Source of the DNA: Acanthosoma haemorrhoidale
Taxonomy: Eukaryota > Arthropoda > Insecta > Hemiptera > Acanthosomatidae
Direction of reading: 5' to 3'
NCBI GenBank assembly: GCA_930367205.1
Contig: OV884011.1
Span: 107,127,139 to 107,191,138 of the forward strand
DNA: 64,000 nucleotides
Made by a program: the position numbers and the translations under genes. Shown in pieces: positions 49,001 to 57,500 of this stretch. The stretch's first letter is position 1, and every line of letters starts with the position of its first letter. Below the pieces are notes generated by a model. The model was not told the DNA's origin. It saw nothing but the letters and a program-made list of their open reading frames with translations, and ran no database searches.

Positions 49001-52000
49001 AATCAACACATCAAAATATCACAACAGTATGTTTAGTAGGCATTATAATTAACAAAAATTATGTGAAAAAATGAACCTAACATGAATAATTGTATGGCCA
49101 TGACTTTTTTATAACGAATATTACCATTGACAAGGTAGTGAAGCAAGTGAAGTGACATCATACTTTGATAAGTATTATCTAAAAGAAGTAGCAGTCGATG
49201 CAGTGTTTATTTGACAGGGAGCTGAGGGTTTGGAAACCTTGGAGTTATGAATCGGCAGTATTGTCATAATCAGTAATTAATCTTGTATTGGTTTCTTTCT
49301 CTTCTTCTGATGTAATATGTAGTATACCGCTTTAACAATGTTATTGGCACCTCAACAACTCAATTGGGAGTATTCAGCACTTGAAATTTGTATGCAATTT
49401 AACTCGATGTTTTTCCTTCCTTGGCTTATTTTCTAGTTAAAACCCCTTTTTATATTATCAAGAACCTGTTTTGAGTAAGGTCTAATTAGGTATCGTAGTA
49501 AAGGCCTTGTCATCCACAAAATAGTAAGGTAAAAGACAACCATTATTATCTTTGCGGAAGATCAAACCAACAGTTCATAGTTGATGCTTTAAAAAGTCTC
49601 GTGTCACTGTTTCTTCTGGATAACTTATCTCAACCATGGTAAAAAGGTCGTCAGAAACACGAACTATAGAAAGGTTTGATTTATAATTAAAATTAGTTGA
49701 GCCAGTATTGGGATTCTTTTCATCTCCTAGACAGTTCAGTAAATTCCATAATGATTGAAAATGGTGAGGGACTTGGCTTATTTTTTTTGTTATAAATTCA
49801 ATATTACATAATAATATATAAAAAAAATGATAATAATTTTAACCTGATATACAAACTACAATTTACTTTACCTTATTTTGACTATTTAAGCTCTTAGAGT
49901 TGTAAAGTTAATATAATTAAAATGAACACAGCTGTGCTGCACGAATTTATAAGGTTCTCACAATAGTGTCAATACATGCTCAAAAAATTGTTACTGCCTT
50001 ATTACACACAATTACTTGTGTAGAAATTAATTTTATTTATAAATTGAATTTAAATTATTTATTCTTTTTAAAAATCTCAGGTTGGATTTCAGACACACTA
50101 AACATTCATACATTAAACCTAATTTTACTTTACTATTTTTATCCATTAAAAACCTTTATAATCTAAAAATACATCGTAATATGTTGTGGTCATAACTGTT
50201 TCTATCTTTGGGGCCTTCCTGCGGTGGCTGACCTGGTCATGGGGCTTCTGCATGTGGCATCAAATTTCACAATTTTTATGTCTAATCAAACTTCATCAAA
50301 TTAACCAGACTTAACAATTCCAGTTTAATAAACTAAATAGTTTAATATTTTGTGACCTTCAAAATAACATTACAATTAATAAACCTGTATATTAAGGTAT
50401 ATATGTAAGAACATGGGTGTTGTTATGTCATAGTGTATATTAATTATGATTGGTGACCTTAGTACATTACATAGTATTAAAGAATATAAGAAAAGAGTAA
50501 TGTTCGTGATTATAAATACAGTCCTCTTCTTCTTCTACATCTAGCTAAATCCATCAATGAGTAACCTTAATGTTATTTTTATGATTATGGTATTTCTTGA
50601 ATACTGGGTTATATAATATCCTCCTCTCATTTTATCTCAAGAAAATTCAGCCCCCTCTTAAATGCTAAAATACCATTTGAGTAAATTATTTTAATGTTGT
50701 TATTTGAAATGTTTTGCTTATTTGGAAATTGTATGTTGGATCCTTGAATCTTGTAATTGTTTGCAACTTAAAAAAAATATATTACAATGTGTTAATTTTT
50801 AGTTTTAAACATTTAAGTCAACTAATATAAACTAATTATGCGGTTTAAGATATCCTCTATGAAGTTTAATTTACTTCATATTTAATGTAGGTACCTAAAT
50901 GTATCCAAATTCTAAAAACAGTTGTATTTCCTTTATTAGAGAGTGGTAATTCATGCAATTATCTACTTATTGCTAAAGGGAGAATAGAAAGTGTGCACTG
51001 TATTTTTGTTTTCTTTATATACAAATTAAATCATTCATTTATTTCATGTTTTCACTAAATATTTATTCTTGTTTCATAGCACATTCATTTTCATGATGAG
51101 CGCTCATTTTCAGGGTGCTGGTAGTGGGCTACTACAGAGAGGAAATATTTTAAAAGCAGTGGTACGGTCTATGTCTTGCTTGCTTGATGTGCCGTTAACT
51201 GTTAAAACACGGGCTGGTTGCATCACTGGTAAAAACATCGCCCATACATTTATGCCAAAGTTCAGGGATGCAGGAGTGTCACTGATCACGGTTAGTATGC
51301 ATCAGTGTATGTTCTGAATTCAATGTCTAAAAATTAATGGCTTTTAATGAGGAATTTATTAGTCTTCTTATCTATATATATATATATATATTTTAGTTAG
51401 TGATGATAAAGTGTGAATGCCTGTATTGTTATAGGAGCTGATACAAAAAATGTATTGGATGTTGAAACATTGTTTACTAATAAATACAATAAAATACAAC
51501 ATCTATCTCTTTTTTTTTTTATCAGTCAAAGGCAATTTCCAATGAAGCATTAACTCACATAAATTTATTTAATAATTTTAAACTGTGACTGATTTGGGGA
51601 TTGCTTTGACCTTTCCAAAGAAAACTTCATGTTGTGGTGTGATATCTTGTAGGTCCATGGCAGGTCCCGAGAGCAAAGGTACACCCGGGAAGCTGACTGG
51701 GCCTATATACAGCAGTGCGCTGCAGCCGCCCAACCCGCAACAGTGTTTGGAAATGGTGACATTCTGTCTTATGAAGATTATGTGGTAGCAAGGGTGAGCA
51801 TATTTCTTATCTATAATGTTCTAATTTTAATGTTGTTAGGAAAAAACTAGGTAATATATTTGTTTAATAAATCTTAGAATTAAGTTAAATCTTAGATTTA
51901 GTATAGTAGAATTAATCTCAGTTATTTAGATATTATTTTATATTTCAATATAAATTTAATATTATTAACACAGGAAACGTCACCAGATATCGCCGGTGTG

Positions 52001-53528
52001 ATGATAGGAAGAGGAGCTCTGATTAAGCCATGGATATTTCAGGAGATCAAGGAGATGAAACAGCTGGATCCATCTTCCTCCGAGAGGTTCGGATATCTCA
52101 AGACATATGTTAATTATGGACTTGAACATTGGGGGTCTGACACTAAGGCAAGTTTATTTAATTGTATATTAATATTTAATGTTTGCCCTGTTTAGGTGAA
52201 AGAATGTACTGAAAATTTACTTAATAAAAGGAAATAAACATAAAAATCATATAATTAAAAAAAGCTGATTTTCACAATTTATTAAGAATAAACAATACTA
52301 AATGCTTGATTCTAAAGGAATTATTTTACTAATTATTCAGAGTTTTCAGTTTGTTTTTTCTGATAAATGTACATCACTCACTATTGGCTAGCTGGATTAT
52401 AGCATTGAATGTATTACCCAAACAGCTTTCTAGCAGGTGTTTGATCCTCTCCCCCCATGATAGTATTCAAGTGGCTGATTACTGATTGACATTCTGTTTC
52501 TTATTTCTGTATTTTTTAAAAATTGAAATATCAGTTCAATATAATAAGCTCATATGTTCATACTTATTTTAATTCTGTAATTTATGTACTATTTAGGGGG
52601 TAGAAACAACAAGGAGGTTCCTTCTCGAGTGGCTCTCATTCCTCCATCGGTACATTCCAACAGGCCTCCTGGTTTGTCCTCCGCAGAAGGTGAACCAGAG
52701 GCCTCCATTCTACGTTGGAAGGGATGAACTTGAGACTCTTCTAGCCAGTCCAAATGCTGGAGATTGGATCAAAATAAGGTAGCTTTTATATTATGAAATA
52801 TTTTTTTGTTATGTCTGGATTCTTACTATTTTTTGACCCCAAAAAATATTTTTAAGTAATGAAAATTAAAATTTCATAACATTATTTATCCCTGTATTAG
52901 ACTGTTTCAAAATGAAATATAAGAAGAGGTCGGCGATTCTTTTCTTTCAAATTGACCAAAAAACAGAATTTTCCTCTTTTTTTTTATCCTAAATCTTACT
53001 CTGGAGGGCTTTCTAAAAAACTGTAATTGTGTTTTATACCTAAAGCCTAAGGTGCAGCTCAATCTTCTAGCTGTTTTTTTTAAAGAATAAAATTGCAGTG
53101 AGCAAGGTTATAATAACCGGGAAGAGAAAAGCTGGTATATAATGCTATATTTGTTTTATCCAATATTATTATTGTTAGACAGTTATTAAACCATTGCAGT
53201 ATGAGTTCATTGTAGGTAATTTTTACTATCTTTAAGTCATGTTTATTAATTTTATCCTTTTTTTTCTGCCCATCTCTTTAAGTATTTATTGTATATTCCA
53301 GGAAACCTTTATCTGAAAATTATGTAATATCAGTAAATGTAAGGTTATGAAGGTGTGAAAGATGTCTAGAGAATTAAATTACTATATGTTTAAATTCAAT
53401 GGATCAGTTTTTACTGATCATATCAAGTAAATGTACATACATTTTTTTATTGCAGTGAGATGTTGCTGGGCCCAGTACCTGAAGGATTTACGTTCCTACC
53501 CAAACACAAAGCCAATGCTTGGAAATAA
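40025..53528 (+). CDS. Dus3: tRNA-dihydrouridine(47) synthase 3, NAD(P)+-dependent
   Basis: Flavoenzyme that reduces uridine to dihydrouridine in the variable loop of tRNAs. Twelve exons join in phase to 571 codons plus stop: 40025-40062, 40172-40311, 41194-41410, 41518-41626, 42148-42300, 44042-44182, 47393-47563, 51114-51290, 51653-51793, 51974-52147, 52597-52778, 53456-53528. Two CCCH fingers are at C76-C90-C95-H99 and C116-C125-C131-H137. A basic linker follows. The TIM-barrel FMN domain starts near residue 220 ([15 protein letters not shown]). The catalytic cysteine is C315 in [24 protein letters not shown] and [10 protein letters not shown] follow, and the C-terminus is LPKHKANAW. The start codon is supported by GVALIKRE, which aligns with the conserved N-terminus of the family, and by exact phase. 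Splice sites are GT/AG except a GC donor at 52148. Introns carry a mariner, LTR pieces and a SINE. Confidence 0.93.
42890..43145 (-). mobile_element. 3' end of second LINE family, copy in Dus3 intron 5
   Basis: Shares ordered blocks with 15400-15640: a CCCCTTTATTT-type start, TGTAGCTATGCTACATTTTA (TGTAGTTATGCTACATTTTA in the other copy), TAATACAAAGC/TAATGCAAGC and GAAGATGATG. Only untranslated 3' sequence is present. Its T-rich left end fits the 3' terminus of an antisense element. Confidence 0.55.
44824..46116 (-). mobile_element. mariner transposon, full length but inactive
   Basis: A 1,293-base element with terminal inverted repeats sharing GGTTGGCCAAAAAGTCCGTT on both ends (left 44827-44846, right ending at 46113), flanked by TA (44822-44823 and 46117-46118). 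Length, TIR start and TA duplication are those of mariner elements. It lies in intron 6 of Dus3, with its transposase antisense to the host gene. Confidence 0.95.
44994..45932 (-). pseudogene. mariner transposase, frameshifted
   Basis: The transposase is read from an ATG at 45932-45930 ([19 protein letters not shown]), through a helix-turn-helix region, to a 180-codon open part (45806-45264). A frame change separates the N-terminal part from this segment, and another lies near 45260. The catalytic DD34D pattern is visible across frames: first Asp in TGDKKWI, second in HHDNARAHT (near 45200), third in [12 protein letters not shown] (near 45090). In the family these bind metal for excision and integration. 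The WVPHQL motif is kept. Because frames are broken, this copy cannot encode active enzyme. Confidence 0.92.
46614..46976 (-). mobile_element. LTR-like repeat, copy in Dus3 intron 6
   Basis: Reverse-complement relative of 56048-56535. Shared words in order on the - strand include GAGATGACAACAT, TATATTAAATA, ATTGCATACTA, GCCACTGGGA, GGGGCCTGA, ACCTGATT, AACTTGATTGGCTC and AAGAACCCC. It lacks the distal third. A CCAAT-like and TATA-like arrangement suggests a Pol II promoter in an LTR. A solo LTR is inferred. Confidence 0.6.
47236..47345 (+). repeat. tRNA-like SINE, copy C (Dus3 intron 6)
   Basis: GCTCAAGGACAGTGGCAGTA resembles an A box region, followed by GAGTTCAAGACCC as B box, then AGCCCTGTCACTGTAC and a TTTTTCTTTTGCCAATAA module. 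It shares this layout with the copies at 33.6 and 39.6 kb. It ends about 50 bases before the exon 7 acceptor. Confidence 0.5.
47570..48284 (-). mobile_element. 5' part of LTR retrotransposon: PBS, leader and gag-like ORF
   Basis: On the - strand a primer-binding-like TGGCGCCCGAGG (start at 48284) is followed by about 150 bases of leader and then an ATG in good context (GCCATGG, 48124-48122). An open frame of about 190 codons follows. The protein is highly charged, with repeated heptads ([28 protein letters not shown]), and is predicted as a long coiled coil, as at the N-terminus of some gypsy-type Gag proteins. The frame runs on past the splice donor of Dus3 exon 7, so the element is cut off at about 47570. 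No pol or second LTR is seen. The frame is intact, so the insertion is probably recent. Confidence 0.6.
48285..49015 (-). mobile_element. Probable LTR of the element with the gag-like ORF
   Basis: Sequence directly upstream (on the - strand) of the primer-binding-like site must be the LTR if that site is real. It contains an AT-rich end, a GC-richer centre (48545-48800) and another AT-rich end. The outer boundary is unclear; 49015 is an estimate from a TGTGATATTTTG start. No target duplication was identified. Confidence 0.4.
49016..51113. other. Rest of Dus3 intron 7, AT-rich
   Basis: No exon or repeat was recognised. The downstream 3' splice site of this intron (TTTTCAG before 51114) is clear. 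Confidence 0.5.
52148..52149 (+). other. Dus3: GC 5' splice site in Dus3
   Basis: Exon 10 ends ACTAAG and the intron begins GCAAGT. No GT lies nearby that preserves the frame, and the conserved junction residues (SDTK, then GVETTRRF) fix the site. GC-AG introns are a known minor class of U2-type introns and need strong pairing elsewhere, as seen here (AAG|GCAAGT). Confidence 0.85.
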
Positions 53529-53672
53529 ATGGATTATTTATGTTACCATTGAGGAAAATAACTAGAAGAATTTCAGAAACTGACAGTGGCAAACTTTTTT
53601 TTCAGTTTCAGTTGCTGACTTTCTGGGATATCGGAGGAGATATTCCTTATGTAAATACGGTTTAAATTTTAT

Positions 53673-53678
53673 AATAAA
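53673..53678 (+). terminator. Dus3: Poly(A) signal of Dus3
   Basis: AATAAA lies 145 bases after the TAA stop codon, followed by a T-rich stretch at about 53695. A short 3' UTR is implied. Confidence 0.65.
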
Positions 53679-53679
53679 G

Positions 53680-54495
53680 AAATCAATTGCAGTATTTTGT
53701 TTTTATTATCATGTTTGTTCTTATTGTTTGATGTATCATCTCTCTAAAAATATCTATCAAGAAACAGTACCATCTTCACAGGCTGTTCCTTTCACAGGGG
53801 CACAGATTTCTTTATCCCATAGAATAAAAAAAAAATTAATTTAAGTTATATTTGAAAGTTTCTAACGTCTTTTGCCTAAGATCAGAAAATTACAAAATTC
53901 CACCAGTGAAATGGAATACATTCCATTTGCCAACACAAGAATGAAAATAAGTGGCATCATACTGAGAGGAGGATTGTTATTACCTTAATATTATTTATGA
54001 ATATCTGCATCATGGTATCAGAATGGAGGATCATATCTGCAACAGTTACTTAAGGGAGACATGCAGTGGGTTGTGAACCTAATTGTGCATTTGTGGTATA
54101 AGTTACGTTAACCGTTTCAAGAAAACTTTATTTTTTTAAAATTATTTTAAACTATAAAATAAAAGCTTTAGTTCTGCTTAGTGTTTTTAGAAAGCAATGT
54201 AAAAGTCTTTTGTGAATCCAAGCACAACTTAAGATTGACCCAAATCAGTGTAAATTCAATTCATCTCTGATGTAGCTAGTTATCATTCCTTAGCCTACAT
54301 ACATCCTGAAGAAGGGTAAGTTCATGTATATTCAGTTTCTCGGAAAGTAAGGTTTTGTTGATAAAAACATGCCTATTGTCAAGTATAAAATTAATAATAA
54401 CTAATTCATATTGTTATTAGATGTTATTAGTTGTACTGTTAATAATGGTTAAGTTTTAGGGGTAATTCAATAAATAAGCAATTCACAATCAACTT
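53680..54495. other. Spacer between convergent genes
   Basis: About 0.8 kb between the 3' ends of Dus3 and the cystine-knot gene. AT-rich, with no other feature seen. Confidence 0.55.
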
Positions 54496-54501
54496 TTTAT
54501 T
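54496..54501 (-). terminator. Poly(A) signal of the cystine-knot gene
   Basis: TTTATT on the + strand reads AATAAA on the - strand, 71 bases after the TAA stop at 54574-54572. Confidence 0.55.
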
Positions 54502-54571
54502 CATCTTCAGAATTATATGTACATTCACACATTTCTGAAGGTTTTAACAATAGTTTGACATATCAAGTACC

Positions 54572-57500
54572 TTAAATATTAAGAATATTTCCTGAAGGCA
54601 GCTCATATGCTGGGAGCATACACTCGCAATCTGAAGCAATTCTCTGTGTATAAAATTCCCATGTCTCGCTTTGTTTCCTTCTCTTGGCTATTGTCAACTG
54701 CTTATAACGTTGTACACATTGAAATCCTGGGAATGTGCACATCTATACATTCAAAACATTATTATTGTTGTTATTTGAATTGTAAGCATTATAAATCTTT
54801 AACTAAAATTAGTATCAGTGAGCTAGATGGATATTTAATTGTAAATATGTTTTGTTAGTATTTTTGGAGGAGTCAAACTATATACGAGGGTGGTTTGAAA
54901 AGTTTCCGACCTAATAAAGCTTTTATTTATTTTATTATCATCTTCATGTTGAGGTCGGAACCTTTTCAGACCACCTGTGTAGGTTTACAGCAAATACTAG
55001 GGCATGGTTTCCAACTGAAAAGTTCATAAATTATGGCTTTAAAAACCAAAATTTTATCACTATATACAGAATGTCCTAGGAATAAAAAGCCAGAGTTGTA
55101 AGGACTGTACAAAAAGATTTTTTGTTGCAAGCTGAGGCATAGCCTAGGAGAGGTATGTTGTTGTTACTCATTGAAAACCACAGTGAGTTATCAATTTATA
55201 ATGTACCCTAGTACCTTGCCAGTTCATTTGTTCATTTGTTCTGGTGCCAGTTCATTTGACAATGCCAATATTCAGAGCCAATTAATTTCAATATCCCAGT
55301 TACGAGTACGTTACAATATACCTGTGGAGGAAATTCAATAGCTAAGACCAAGTGGATATATGTGTTTTTATTAACCAACAATATTTTGTTAGTGTAATTA
55401 GAATATTTTCATTTTGATATTCTCTGTTGATAGATAACAATGATTAAATCTATCGTTCAAATTCCCAAGTGTTGGGTTCTTTTTATAAATTTCTAATATA
55501 ATCAAGTTGTTCATGGTTCCTCATATATTGTGTTTTTAATTTCTAAAGCACATCTATTCATATTAATGGTCTCATCATCATATCATATGTCAGTAGCTGG
55601 ACCTAATAAGAGGGATACCTCTTCATTAAAATTAGTGATGTATAATTAATGGTTTTTTATCTATCTGCTACATTATACCTTTGTGTGAATGAAAGGTGGA
55701 CTAAAATATCAATCTAGATCAAACATATTATTTTCATTTTATTTCCAAATTATTATAAATATTAAAATGGCTGAATGGGTCATGACTTGGTGGCAGAAGT
55801 AGCTGCAGCATCATGACACTCTTTGGGACTGGATTCTATTATATCTAAGAAATTTTTGATTAATTTAACCCTTTATCATTACTTTTACATTTTACTTTTT
55901 ATATTACTTTTACATCTATACCACCATGTACTAGGCCCAATTAAATACTGCAGCATTATCATTGACACTTGATGATCTCATACTTTTTTATTTGGGGCAT
56001 ACTGGAAGGAATTAAAGATCTGTATATTATAATACATACAATAGGGAGTGTTGTGGAGAGATGACAACATTGCCACTGCCAACACTCTGATCTGAAGGAT
56101 TATTGTTATTGTACAATGTACACAAATTAGTTCCACAATACTACCTTGTAAACCTTTATATTAAATAAACATTCAACCTCTAGGCCAAATTGCATACTAC
56201 TTCACAGGCTGCCACTGGGAATGCTAACTGGGGCCTGACAGGAATGAACCTGATTTGCTTTGGTTAACAGGTCTCACTCAAACCTGATTGGCTCACTCAG
56301 TACCTCAAGTCGGTTCCTTCTTATAAGAACCCCTGCATACCACAAGCTCAGACACTCACTGTTTGACTCGCCTTTGAACGGGTCACTTGCAGCTTCATTG
56401 ATTTGCTCTTTTCGATGTCTCGAACCACTCCCTTGCTATTGACTTACAACACTTCACCTCTCTTCTTCCTTACCCACCATATCTAATCTTGGCGTTGACA
56501 AACTCCACACCTCTCCTAGTGGATACTCCCCTCTAATAAATAAATTAAATATTTTTTAAATGAATAATCTATTCATTTTTTTTCAGTTTACAATATGACC
56601 CCCCCCCCCCCTCCATAACACATGATAGACCTTGCACTACATCAAACATAGTATATTTTGCAGGCAGTGGAGGTGAATTACTTTTTATAAAGTTTCCCCG
56701 GGCTGCTTGCATTCCCAATTGTACTAAAGTAATTTTCTCATCAAAATGTGTTTTCAAATAAAGTAATGTATTTACATTAATATACAATTTTTGTGGCAGG
56801 AGATTATTTGTTTAAAAAAAATCTTAATCCTCACATGACTTTCTTTTGTTATTATTTGATCTTTCCTCTCCGGTCTGGTGCAGATGTATTCAGTATAAGA
56901 AGATGGCATGTATTCAAAGTCATCATCTTTCATTTCTATCTCCTTTTGTATTGAATGGCAAAGTGGCTTGTATGTCTGAAAAAAACAGACAAAAAAACTA
57001 TACAGATATAAAAGTGAATGCACATACAATAGAATGTAATAATAACTTATTACAACGCTCACTTCCAGTCAACTTTTGCAGTTTGAGTAACTGACAAATA
57101 TCATCATTTTGACAGCACATAGCCAAAAATAAAATTAATGTTTTGAGATAGTATAAATTATAGCTTAGCTAGTTATTCTTCCGTATTATGCTCAAACAAA
57201 CACTTCTTTCATAAAATAATGTTTTTCTATAAAAAAAAAACTATTTAAATGTTTAAAAGATCTATGTATCAGACTTATTATTAAGTTAAAATGCATTCGT
57301 TAAGATTTAAAATATGATAATTTAATATTTTTAAGTTTAAATGATGTTGAAGTTGTTCTACTAACAAATCTATCAGATATGCTAGGAAACAATTGCTTAT
57401 TTCTTTGTTGTTATACCGCTTTGAACCTACACCTAACATCGGCCAGTTTTGATATGCATTCTGTAATTATCAGTAATAGGTGTGATCATAAATTGTTATT

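Noticed and set aside
56569..56787. 72-codon - strand frame as an extra exon of the cystine-knot gene
   Set aside because: No donor and acceptor pair of phase 0 around it, and the cysteine pattern is complete without it.
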